From Bacteroides sp. CAG:709 (lineage in GTDB: Bacteria; Bacteroidota; Bacteroidia; Bacteroidales; UBA932): DNA of 64,000 nt. Position 1 is the first letter of the stretch. Each line of letters opens with the position of its first letter. The stretch is taken from positions 12,181 to 76,180 of the forward strand of contig FR882198.1 of the NCBI GenBank assembly GCA_000434935.1, given 5' to 3'. Below, piece by piece: positions 41,474-50,882 of this stretch. Made by a program: the position numbers and the translations under genes. The notes beneath the pieces are model-generated. The model was not told the DNA's origin, did no database searches, and was given only the letters and a program-made list of their open reading frames with translations.

Positions 41474-44400
41474 TTAAAATGTTATGTTCAGACCGAAATT
41501 ATATGAGCGGGAGAGCGGATACTGGTATCCATATCCTCCGTTATCTGAAATTTCAGGGTCGAAATACTTCAGGTAGTCATCGCAGAACACGAGGAGATTG
41601 AACCCGTTTGCATAGAAACGCACGTTGCTAATCTTGGCCTTTTCAAGCCACTTCGTACTCAGTGTATATCCGAGTTCAACCGTTTTCAGTCGCAAATAAG
41701 CCGAGCTTCTGCGGTTGAATGTATTGGCATCGGTCTGTGAATAGGTGTTAGATGTTCCCTGCCTGGTCGAAGGCCAGTACCCTGACACCCATTTGCTATT
41801 CTCATCGTAAGGGTCAGCACGATGCCATCTGTCATAGTAGAATGATGGTGAATTACCATTGAATGTCAGTACCTGTCCGAGGACCTCACCATATTTTACA
41901 GAACTGAGTGCAGAGCCCTGGAAGAGGACAGTCAGGTCAATTCCTTTCCACCAGAAATTAAGATTGAGGCCATAATATAGTTTAGGGCTGCCTTCCCATC
42001 TAAGTGGCTGACGATCTTTGTCATCAATGATTCCATCACCATTCCAGTCCTCATAGATATAGTCTCCTGGAAGAAGGAAAGAGTTTCCGGCCTGGGTAGA
42101 ATTTATCGGTGCATGACTTATCTGTTCGAAGTTCTGATACCTTCCGGTTACATTGTAGAGCCAGTTTATACCCTGCCATCTTCCTACAGAGCCATTGCGG
42201 TAACGATCCCAACTACTTCTGTATGGAGCTCTTTCCTCATAGATGGTCTTGCTTCTGGCAAAGTTTGCGTTTGCGCTCACTTTCCATGAAAAATCTCCGA
42301 CAGCGTACTTATGGCTGAGCATGAGCTCAATACCATCGGTTCTATCTTTGTTAAGGTTCTCCTGTGGAAGGCTTGCTCCGAAAGTATTCGGCAGTGCCTG
42401 AAGTCTAGTTCCAATCAGACCCTTTCTGTTACGGCGATAAACATCTACCTCAATGGCAGCAATGCCGTTGAATACAGAAAAGTCCAGGCCCAAGTCTGCA
42501 GTGGTAGAACTGTACCAACTGAGATTAGGATTTATAAGTCCCGTAGAAGTCCATCCGTTCGTATATACGCCATCGGATAGTACGTATCCGCCAGACTGAA
42601 CATATCCGCTCATATACTGGAATGGATCGCCGCCGTCCTGACCAGTCTTGCCATAGGAAGCGCGTATCTTAAGATTGTCGATCCAAGAAGCATTGTCCTT
42701 TATGAACTTTTCTTCAGAGATTCTCCAACCACCTGAAACTACAGGGAAAAAGTCCCATCTATTGTCAGGGTTGTATCTATAAGAACCATCATATCGGCAT
42801 GCAAGTTCCACAAGGTAGCGTGACTTGTAGTCATAGTTCAACTTTCCTACCCATGACAGATATTTACGTTCTCCATGGTTTCCTCCGGAGGTCTGACCTG
42901 TCGATGGTGCCATGTCAATATTATCGGCAGTAAAGAAGTCATAGATGCGCTTTCCGTAGAGATATCTCCAGGTCTCACGCTTTGCCTCAAATACGACAGT
43001 TGCGGAAAGGTTATGGCCACCACGGAATTCCCTCTGATAGAGAATCTGCCCCTGGAGGTCTATCCTGTCATTGTCAGTCCTGGAATCGGATATAAATGGC
43101 TGCCATAGTGTACTTGGTACATATCCGTCGCTCTCTGACCAGTTGTATAGTTTTATGCTTTTCTGCAGCATATTTGTAGATGCCTGGCTACGGTCGTATG
43201 CAACAAGACCCTTCAATTCGAGACCTTTGACCCAAGGAAGTTTCCACGTAAGGTCAATGGTGGACTGGAAACTCATATTGCGCCAGTCGGTTTTTCCATA
43301 ATTGTCGCTATGAGAGGCTGCTACTGGGTTCTCATTTGATGGAGTCGGCTTGTTGTAGTAATCTTTATTGCCATTGGCATACACCGGCTCGTATGGTCGG
43401 ATATTATAAACCTGCTTCATCAAATACATGAATGCATTGCCATCTGTTCCAGGCTGAGTGCGTCTATCTGTCCATGCAGAAAGATTGACATTCATGGTAA
43501 GATTATCGGTGAGTGCAGCTCTGGTGTTGGACCTGAGAGAAAATTTCTCATAGTTTATATCGCCACTGCGCAAAATTCCGTCTTCATAACTATAGCCGGC
43601 ACCGATATAAGTTGAGATACGATCAGTACCACCGCTCAGTGTGATGCTATGCCTGTGCTGGAGAGAATTGCGCTTGAAAACTTCATTGTACCAATCTACT
43701 GTCGGAACTGCCTGTCTTCTTGCCAGTTCATCTTTCGAATAGGCTGGGCCATTACCAACATTGATGCTGGCTTCATTGACAAGTTCCTCATACTGATATA
43801 CATTCATAGCTTTAAGCGAGGTTGACGGCTGGGTAATTCCGACCATTCCGTCGTATGTAACTTTCAGTCTGGATGCAGATCCCGTGCGAGTCTTCACGAT
43901 GATTACTCCGTTGCCAGAGTTCATTCCGAAGATTGCCGCAGAAGCATCCTTGAGCACAGAAATACTTTCAATGTCCTCAGGAGAAAGCATTTGGAATTCC
44001 CTGACACCATCCCTTATGACACCATCGATTACATAGAGAGGAGAACCGAGGCCTCTGACATTGACATCTGTGCTATATGTACCAGGCATACCATTCTGCT
44101 GCTTAATCTGAAGACCAGGAACCTTTCCCGCCATAGATACTGCTAGAGAAGCACTCTTTGTGGTAGCAATATCATCAGGACGTATGCTTGATATGGCACC
44201 TGTCAAGGTAGCCTTTTTCTGCTGTCCGAATCCGACCACCACGACTTCATTAAGACCTGTCATGTTCTCTTCGAACTTGACATTTATCACAGAACTTTTC
44301 CCACAGACTATTTCTGCCGGATTGAATCCAAGGCAGTCGAAAACCAAGATGTTTCCTTCTTTTGCCTTTATGGAATATTTTCCAGCCACGTCTGTTATGG

Positions 44401-44575
44401 TACCAGATGTCGTGCCTTTCACTGTTACGGCTGCTCCTGGCACAGGAAGCCCCTCGGAATCAGTTACAGTTCCGGAAACTTCCTCAAACTGCTGGGCCGA
44501 CAATGATAGCGGCAACAGCGATATCCAGATAAGAATCAGGATACATGATTTCAGTTTCTTTTTTGATTGGTTCAT
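41474..44575 (-). CDS. SusC/RagA TonB-linked outer membrane transporter, PUL2
   Basis: This 1033-residue transporter has a signal peptide ending near LPLSLSAQQ, a carboxypeptidase-regulatory-like domain (SGTVTDSEGLPVPGAAVTV), and a TonB-box-like segment (NEVVVVGFGQQ). The plug domain carries DVNVRGLGSPLYVIDGVI and SISVLKDASAAIFGMNSGNG. A full beta-barrel ends in NFGLNITF. It pairs with the SusD gene 14 bp downstream. The GH92 gene lies 20 bp upstream, so the whole locus reads as one operon. Alpha-manno-oligosaccharides are the inferred cargo. Confidence 0.96.
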   Translation of the reverse strand: MNQSKKKLKSCILILIWISLLPLSLSAQQFEEVSGTVTDSEGLPVPGAAVTVKGTTSGTITDVAGKYSIKAKEGNILVFDCLGFNPAEIVCGKSSVINVKFEENMTGLNEVVVVGFGQQKKATLTGAISSIRPDDIATTKSASLAVSMAGKVPGLQIKQQNGMPGTYSTDVNVRGLGSPLYVIDGVIRDGVREFQMLSPEDIESISVLKDASAAIFGMNSGNGVIIVKTRTGSASRLKVTYDGMVGITQPSTSLKAMNVYQYEELVNEASINVGNGPAYSKDELARRQAVPTVDWYNEVFKRNSLQHRHSITLSGGTDRISTYIGAGYSYEDGILRSGDINYEKFSLRSNTRAALTDNLTMNVNLSAWTDRRTQPGTDGNAFMYLMKQVYNIRPYEPVYANGNKDYYNKPTPSNENPVAASHSDNYGKTDWRNMSFQSTIDLTWKLPWVKGLELKGLVAYDRSQASTNMLQKSIKLYNWSESDGYVPSTLWQPFISDSRTDNDRIDLQGQILYQREFRGGHNLSATVVFEAKRETWRYLYGKRIYDFFTADNIDMAPSTGQTSGGNHGERKYLSWVGKLNYDYKSRYLVELACRYDGSYRYNPDNRWDFFPVVSGGWRISEEKFIKDNASWIDNLKIRASYGKTGQDGGDPFQYMSGYVQSGGYVLSDGVYTNGWTSTGLINPNLSWYSSTTADLGLDFSVFNGIAAIEVDVYRRNRKGLIGTRLQALPNTFGASLPQENLNKDRTDGIELMLSHKYAVGDFSWKVSANANFARSKTIYEERAPYRSSWDRYRNGSVGRWQGINWLYNVTGRYQNFEQISHAPINSTQAGNSFLLPGDYIYEDWNGDGIIDDKDRQPLRWEGSPKLYYGLNLNFWWKGIDLTVLFQGSALSSVKYGEVLGQVLTFNGNSPSFYYDRWHRADPYDENSKWVSGYWPSTRQGTSNTYSQTDANTFNRRSSAYLRLKTVELGYTLSTKWLEKAKISNVRFYANGFNLLVFCDDYLKYFDPEISDNGGYGYQYPLSRSYNFGLNITF

Positions 44576-44595
44576 ACTTGATGTGTTTTTATGTG

Positions 44596-46772
44596 TTATT
44601 TCTCAGAACCCCACGACATGTTCGGCCTGTTGTCCATTTCAAGAACCATAGTTCCTCCTGACATGATTTCCTCATGGCTTATGAATGGACGTTCAAGTTT
44701 CCGGCCGTCCAATGCCGCACTTCTGATGTAAATATTTTCTGCTGAATTGTTCTTCGCAATGACCTCAAACGTCTTTCCGTTTTCAAGGTGAATGACTATC
44801 CGTTCGAAGACTGGACTTCCTATTGCATATTCTGGAATTCCCGGAGTTACAGGATAAAAGCCCATCATTGAAAAGACAACGAATGCACTCATTCCGCCTC
44901 CGTCCTCATCTCCCGGAACACCCATAAGGTCATTTCTGAACCATTGGCTAAGCAATGTCCTGATTCTCTTCTGTGTCTTCCACGGCTGTCCGCAGTAGTC
45001 GTACAGATAAGGGATATGCAAAGATGGTTCATTAGCCATTGAGAATTGTCCCACATTGCCAGTCTGATCTGGAAGTTTCGAATAAAACTCGTACTTCGAA
45101 AGTCCGAGAGGCTCCCTAAATGTCGCATCGAGATCTTCTGCAAACTTTTCCTCTCCTCCCATGAGGTTAATCAGACCAGGAATATCATGCTGGCAGTTCC
45201 ATCTATATGTCCATCCGTTATTCTCATCATAATAGTCTCTCGCGCCCATTCCGCCAGAAAAGCGGTAGTCAAATGGCTCAATGAACTTCCCATCTGAATT
45301 TTTCGGATGGAAGAATCCAGTTCCATTATTGAAAAGATTCTTATATGCGGAGGCATATCTACGGAAAAGGTCAATATCCTCCTTGTGACCTGTTTCAGAT
45401 GCCAACTCGGAAAGACACCATGAATCATATGAGTGACCAAGTGTTACTGCAACCGCCTGCCTTCTCTCAGATGGATCCACAAATGGGCAGGTCTCGCTTT
45501 CACCGGGATTCAATGCCGGGAAGTAAAGGCTGTCATGATAGAACATATCAAGATCAGTCAGAGGCTGCCTTGTCCATGGAAGCAGACTTTTATGAAGTAG
45601 AGCATTACGGCAGAACATATAGGCTGAATCAACATCGAATCCGCGCAATCCCTTTCTGTATCCGTCAAGTATAACGGCAACTGCATGATTCCCATTCATT
45701 CTATGACTGTCACCCGTGATTTCAGGAAAGGTCGGCATCCATTTTTCTTCACTTTCCATTGTCATACGAATGAATGAATTAATCATATCCTCTTCTGATT
45801 TCCTATCAATGATAGCCCTCAACGGATGTGCAGCACGGTAGGTATCCCAAATCCAGTCATCAGTGTAAATATTGCGTTCCGTATCATGAACAGCACGATC
45901 GTATGGGCTATAATATTTGCCATATTCGTTGATATTAATCATTCTTTCGAATGTTCTGTACAACGAAGTATAAAACACGGATTTCTCTTCTTCAGTTCCC
46001 CCATACACTTCTATCTTGGACAATTCTCTATTCCATTCGTCACGGCCCTCCGCGCTCAAACCGGAGCAATCTTTTCCGGAAACTTCCAACTCCATGTTCC
46101 TTTGCGCCTGTTCTTCATTTATAAACGATATTCCATATCGTATAGACACATTGTGGCTGTTTCCGAAAGACAAAGAGATATTACTTTCATCGGAAGATGC
46201 CTGATACTCAGGCGCAGGCGAGAACTCGGCTCTTATATATATATGCGAGTATGGTCATCAATATTCTGATATCCAGACATCCCGGTGTTGTCAATCGCCA
46301 ACTTGCCATTATGTGCGGTCATCAGAATCGAATTGTTTCCACCTTGGTCAGAAAACTTCAGTTCATAGATACCGCCTTTATCTGAAGGGGCAAAGCGTAC
46401 TTCCGTATCAATTTCGCAAAGACGGACTTTCCATGTGTATGGAGAAATACTTTCCCCATCATATGTATATTTTCTGATTTCGCCTGCTTTTAGTTCTCCA
46501 GACGCAGGATAGAGAGAGAATACAGACTTGCCACGATGGCTTGTTACTGCCATAGGCAATCCGTCCATGGTATCAGAAGTGAAATCCTCACGGGCTGGGT
46601 AGAGCCTGAGCATTTGATTAGGACGATGAATTGTCGGGTATGTAGGAACGAGCAGATGGCTTATGTTTCCCATATATGGGTTGACATAGTCAACAGGCTG
46701 GATGTTATTCTGACATGAGACAAATAGAATGATAATAGCTGCAAGGCTTGGAATGGCTTGATGTTTCAGCAT
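44596..46772 (-). pseudogene. GH92 alpha-1,2-mannosidase, frameshifted at a (TA)n tract
   Basis: Two reading frames together make one GH92 exo-alpha-mannosidase of about 725 residues, normal for the family. The first part (46772-46233) has a lipoprotein signal (IIILFVSC) and the GH92 start (VDYVNPYMGNISHLLVPTYP). The second (open from about 46225, longest ATG frame 46173-44596) has TDDWIWDTYRAAHPL, ITGDSHRMNGNHAVAV and the C-terminal motif GVPGDEDGGGMSAFVVFSM. They meet at (TA)5T (46234-46244), where the first frame hits TAA. Removing one TA gives the smooth reading ...HTRIYIRAEFSPAPEY. As sequenced the enzyme is off, through phase variation, decay or error. Confidence 0.88.
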
Positions 46773-46807
46773 TGTTTTGCGGTTTTTCTAATTTTGTATT
46801 GTTGCAG

Positions 46808-46815
46808 CAAAAATA
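46808..46815 (-). promoter_or_regulatory. -7 element upstream of GH92-SusCD
   Basis: TATTTTTG on the minus strand (46815-46808) is a perfect TAnnTTTG, 36 bases before the GH92 start, in the 77-bp gap after the regulator gene. The -33 element is weak, as expected if an activator is needed. Confidence 0.4.
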
Positions 46816-46849
46816 AAAAAACAGCTATTACATCATCCTTACAATGGAC

Positions 46850-49456
46850 TTACAATTTGATAATTGACTGAAAATCGGTCTCAAAAGGCTCTCCAATCAT
46901 CTTTTTATATTCATTTCTGAATGCCTCGAATGTGGATTTAGCTTGTCCTTTGCGGCCTGAGTCGAAGAGAGCACGGCACTTTATCGCTATAGCATGTTCG
47001 TCTATAGGGTCATTCGCCAGGATAACTTCTGCTATTCCTATGGACAGAGATGCATCGAACCTTATCTCTGGGTGGCTATATACCTTCTCAAGGAATTCTG
47101 TAATGCGGAACAGATACCAAGACTTGAACCTGTCGCACCATTCATCCTCGATTCCCGAGAGCAATGAGCCTCTTCGGCATATCACGATTATTTCATCAAG
47201 AGTCTCATTATTCAGTAAAGAAGCAGGCTCGTCGTTTGTCTGAATAAGTTCTTCAAGACGTATCAGGTCACAAAAGATTCCTTCCGACAGTTTTATTTCC
47301 CAAACACCATTTGTGCATATCAATTCTCCGATTCCTTCAGAAGATAATAACTTGCGAAGGCGACTCATGGCCACATTTCTTCTGTTCGACGCCTCTGATG
47401 GCTCGCTATTCCAAAACACTTCATCAAGCAGACGAGATGTTACTCCTGAACCAGTAGATACTTTATGGAGAATAATATACAGGAAGATGTTTCTCAGCAT
47501 TACCGAGAACTTGGATATTCTACTGTCTCCGTCATGGCCGGTCCATTTGAATGGGCCTATTATGTTCAGGACATCTGATTCAGGTTCCTTGAATGAAGAT
47601 ATCAGATTGATAGCCGGTTCATTCTTGACATCAGGCGATTCCGTCGCGATAGTTGAATCTATGACTTCAGACTTAACCTCTTGCTCAACAGTCTGAAGAT
47701 GATGTTTCCTGACGTGTCGTCTCCTGATGGTGATATATGTTGCAGCAACTACGAAGATACCTGACAATATAATCAGAAAGGTAAGCCATGGGAAAGATTC
47801 TTCTTCCTGAAGAATATCCTCTGAGAGATAAGGTTTCCAGTCAATTGCCCAAACTGATATGTCATAGCCATTTGTGCCAGATTGACTGGAGGTCAATGCC
47901 AGAAGACGTCCTGTCTTTCTGTCCCGGAGTAGTGTGCACCATGAATCCGTATCATGGAAAACATATGGTATTGTTCCCGGAAAAATCTTTCTCTCACCCG
48001 TTTCAATATCGAACGAATTCAGCCTCAACAGAGTATTGCTTCGATCACGGCAAAATGAAAGTGCATATAGTACTTTACCTTCATCGTCCGGTATCATCGA
48101 ATTGCCAAAAACCTCATTATCATCATTTCTGAAAGTCCATTTCCTTTCGGCTTTCCAAGAAGAGATGTCAATGCTATAGAAATCGTTGAAGAATTGCGGG
48201 GCTTCAGACTGGTTGCCGGTACGACTTCCATAACCACCCAATATGAACATCCTGCCATCTGAATAAGCCGCGGCACTCAAGTATCTTGGACTTATGCCCC
48301 TTGATAAATCTTTTTGTGTCCAAATGCTATCATTGGCAGCGCGAAGGTACAGATCCGCATGATAAGTATATTCGTCATATCCACCAAAAACAACAAGTTC
48401 CCCACTTCCCGGGAGCAGGAGTTCGTTATGGTGAAGATGCGAGAACTTCAAATCGGAACAATCAGAACTCCACTCTCTTTGCGCGAAGTTGTACTTGTCA
48501 AGTTTATCTTCTGTGATAGAATACGATATAAGTTCATCTATCTGACCAATATATACGAGACTGTTCGATGTCGATCTATATGGCTGCCCCTGAAGATAAC
48601 CTACTTTGGAAAATGGTCTAGTTCCATGGATGGGTATATAGTATAGGCTATCCTGAGTCGCAGCATACAGACCCATATCACCATCTTTTTCGTATCGAGC
48701 AATCTGCGGTCTACCCCCTCTGACATGAAGGCGTGAAATCTTTTTCCAGTCTATGTGGCGGTCTGCAATCCACACAGGATTCAGCACAATCGCCTTTCTT
48801 TTCTGATGCTCATCCAGGACATAGCCAGAGCCATGGGCAGAAAGTGTCCATTTCCAGAGTTCCCCTCGCCCAGGAACTGATATTCCAACATTTCGCAGAG
48901 ACATCGGCGGACAGTCTGTCGAAGCAAATTTCTTGTCATTGGAGAGGCCAAATGATATTCTCACATTCTTTGTCTGAGGTAATTTTACTTCATCTTCCGC
49001 CTTATATTCTCCGATTTTCAATGAGATACGGCTACTTATCGGATTCAGTGCCACGGAGACATGTGTCCATTTTCCAAAATCAAAACCAGGAAGAGAACGT
49101 ATATCTTTAACCGATATGCATCTATGATTCTTGACAATCATGGAAATCTGCTCATTACCCCAGCCGGCATTTGCGAGAATATCAACATTTAGAGTATCAT
49201 TGACTATAATACGACAGATGTAACCGAAATTATGTTCCTCAAGACGCAGATTAAGATCAAAATCCAGGGTGAATCCCTCCTTTAGACTGAATGGTTTGCC
49301 TCCATCCAGCACTAGTGATGTGCGCTGCTCCGGTTGCACGATATGAGCAAGAAACTCCAACCCATCATTATCGGCGGATACCGGTATTGCATACTGAAAA
49401 AACAGGAATGCAGTTAGAAATGCAATAATTATGTTGTTCTGCGACATCTCGATCAA
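46850..49456 (-). CDS. Membrane-tethered regulator: LamG - Kelch - TM - SARP/BTAD
   Basis: This 868-residue protein has a signal peptide (about 1-28) and a LamG-like sandwich at about 35-215 (FTLDFDLNLRLEEHNFGYIC, WTHVSVALNPISS). Kelch-type repeats follow at about 260-500 (GELVVFGGYDEYTYHADLYL, RMFILGGYGSRTG), then one transmembrane helix near 555-577 (LTFLIILSGIFVVAATYI). The cytoplasmic part is a SARP-like winged helix (LLDEVFWNSEPSEASNRRNV, AMSRLRKLLSSEG) and a bacterial transcriptional activator domain (ANDPIDEHAIAIKCRALFDS, GRKGQAKSTFEAFRNEY). It is the first gene of PUL2 and is inferred to sense mannan fragments in the periplasm and switch on the operon. No kinase or phosphoacceptor domain is seen, so it differs from hybrid two-component regulators. 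Confidence 0.82.
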   Translation of the reverse strand: MIEMSQNNIIIAFLTAFLFFQYAIPVSADNDGLEFLAHIVQPEQRTSLVLDGGKPFSLKEGFTLDFDLNLRLEEHNFGYICRIIVNDTLNVDILANAGWGNEQISMIVKNHRCISVKDIRSLPGFDFGKWTHVSVALNPISSRISLKIGEYKAEDEVKLPQTKNVRISFGLSNDKKFASTDCPPMSLRNVGISVPGRGELWKWTLSAHGSGYVLDEHQKRKAIVLNPVWIADRHIDWKKISRLHVRGGRPQIARYEKDGDMGLYAATQDSLYYIPIHGTRPFSKVGYLQGQPYRSTSNSLVYIGQIDELISYSITEDKLDKYNFAQREWSSDCSDLKFSHLHHNELLLPGSGELVVFGGYDEYTYHADLYLRAANDSIWTQKDLSRGISPRYLSAAAYSDGRMFILGGYGSRTGNQSEAPQFFNDFYSIDISSWKAERKWTFRNDDNEVFGNSMIPDDEGKVLYALSFCRDRSNTLLRLNSFDIETGERKIFPGTIPYVFHDTDSWCTLLRDRKTGRLLALTSSQSGTNGYDISVWAIDWKPYLSEDILQEEESFPWLTFLIILSGIFVVAATYITIRRRHVRKHHLQTVEQEVKSEVIDSTIATESPDVKNEPAINLISSFKEPESDVLNIIGPFKWTGHDGDSRISKFSVMLRNIFLYIILHKVSTGSGVTSRLLDEVFWNSEPSEASNRRNVAMSRLRKLLSSEGIGELICTNGVWEIKLSEGIFCDLIRLEELIQTNDEPASLLNNETLDEIIVICRRGSLLSGIEDEWCDRFKSWYLFRITEFLEKVYSHPEIRFDASLSIGIAEVILANDPIDEHAIAIKCRALFDSGRKGQAKSTFEAFRNEYKKMIGEPFETDFQSIIKL

Positions 49457-49539
49457 AAAAAATTACATCTGTCTCCGGCTTGGCTGCCCCACAAGTGATG
49501 TGAGCCAGCGAAGTGATCGTTTCAAAACAGCTTCAGAGA

Positions 49540-49547
49540 CAAAGATA
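49540..49547 (-). promoter_or_regulatory. -7 element of the PUL2 regulator gene
   Basis: TATCTTTG on the minus strand (49547-49540) is a perfect TAnnTTTG, about 84 bases upstream of the regulator start at 49456. The -33 element is weak. The remaining bases of the 322-bp gap (49457-49778) show nothing else clear except the divergent abi promoter. Confidence 0.45.
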
Positions 49548-49685
49548 AATAAATCATTTCAGAATAGAATAACTTTTAAGAATTACTTATCCTGAATTAT
49601 TCATAGCCACCACGCTTTGTCTTCGCGGTAGTTGTCCGATTGGTCCGCATTTCCCCGGCACCACATGGTTTTTCTCGCTAAAAAG

Positions 49686-49716
49686 TTTGTATTATCAATG
49701 AATATTCGTATCTTTA
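49686..49716 (+). promoter_or_regulatory. Promoter of the Abi_2 gene
   Basis: TTTG (49686-49689), 19 bases, then TATCTTTA (49709-49716) fits the Bacteroides pattern at seven of eight -7 positions. It lies 62 bases before the abi start. Confidence 0.55.
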
Positions 49717-49778
49717 CAGCAACAGAATCCGCCACGCTTCCCATTTGAACAGCGAACCAGGGCGGGTCTTTTGCTTTT

Positions 49779-50677
49779 ATGGGAACATTAAGATTATACA
49801 CTAAACAGGCTCTTTCTATTTCCGAACAAATAGAACTACTAAAAAGTAGAGGCTTAAATATTGCTGATTCATCCAAGGCTGCAAAATTTCTTGGAGAGGT
49901 CAGTTATTTTCGTTTTGTCCAATACCTTCGTCCTATGGAGGCAGACAAGACTACGCATCAATTTAAGCCTAATAGTAGATTTGAAGATGCCGTAGCTCTC
50001 TACAACTTTGATATAGAATTGAGAGATTTGATGTTCAAGGCAGTCCAACGATTAGAGATAGCTTTGCGCACAAAGATTATACAAGAGTTCTCTTTGGCTC
50101 ATGGACCATTTTGGTTCTTTGATACAAGTCTTGCTGACGATGAGCACAAGTTTATTGAGAATATGAACTCCATAGATAGAGAACTTCAACGTAGCAAGGA
50201 GGACTTTATCAAAGAGCATAGGCACAACTATGACAAGCCGATATTCCCTCCAGCATGGAAAACGCTTGAACTTGCATCTTTCGGCACGCTTTCAAAACTC
50301 TATTACAATTTCAGTGACAAGAAATTGAAGAAGCGTGTAGCTCGTCAATTCAATCTTCCACAGCATGAGGTGTTGGAAAGCTGGATGCGTAGTGTAACTG
50401 TCCTGAGAAACTGTTGCGCTCACGACTTTGGAATCGTTATCTTTCCAATGCTCCACAAATGAACGCTTCTTTACGTGGTGCGTGGGTGAACATTGATGGT
50501 GTTGATGCGAACAAAGTATATGCTATAGCTTGTTGTATTGCATATTGGCTTGATTCTATGGGGTATGGATTGGACTTCAAAAATGACCTTAAATCCTTAC
50601 TCGTTTCTTATCCACAGGTAGACCCGGCAGCAATGGGATTCCCTGAAAATTGGTTATCGGAGCCTCTATGGAGATAA
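49779..50677 (+). pseudogene. Abi_2 (AbiD/AbiF-type) abortive-infection protein, frameshifted
   Basis: Two overlapping frames form one Abi_2 family protein of about 300 residues. Frame one (49779-50462) has the family start LTKQ-like segment LYTKQALSISEQIELLKSRG, LGEVSYFRFVQYLRPM, and LRDLMFKAVQRLEIALRTKI. It reaches the HEPN-type motif RNCCAH and then runs off frame. Frame two resumes at 50420 with SRLWNRYLSNAPQM and ends MGFPENWLSEPLW, the typical Abi_2 tail. The junction fits a 4-bp loss between short TCA repeats, since GCTCATTCACGA would restore AHSR. AbiD/AbiF proteins stop phage growth by host shutdown. The gene is more A+T-rich than its neighbours, suggesting transfer. As sequenced it is broken. 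Confidence 0.85.
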
Positions 50678-50763
50678 CTTTATAGATAATAATTTCTTGA
50701 ATTCTCGCTCTGTCATGTCCGGAAAGTTATAAAGATTACTAAACTCATTTATTTATTTTAAGC

Positions 50764-50771
50764 TATCTTTG
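50764..50771 (+). promoter_or_regulatory. -7 element of the hydroxyacid dehydrogenase gene
   Basis: TATCTTTG (50764-50771) is a perfect TAnnTTTG with a weak -33. It would give a leader of about 100 bases before the start at 50883. Confidence 0.4.
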
Positions 50772-50882
50772 TTGTGCAGAAGTGACAACACCTATTTGCG
50801 ACACCATCTGTATGGAATAGATGGATAACTTATTGGGCCATAGGCATACACAACTATAGAGCGGGAGTAAAACATTGATTCG

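Noticed and set aside
49601..49876. A 91-residue minus-strand open frame upstream of the abi gene
   Set aside because: It overlaps the abi start and its promoter on the opposite strand, with no recognisable features.
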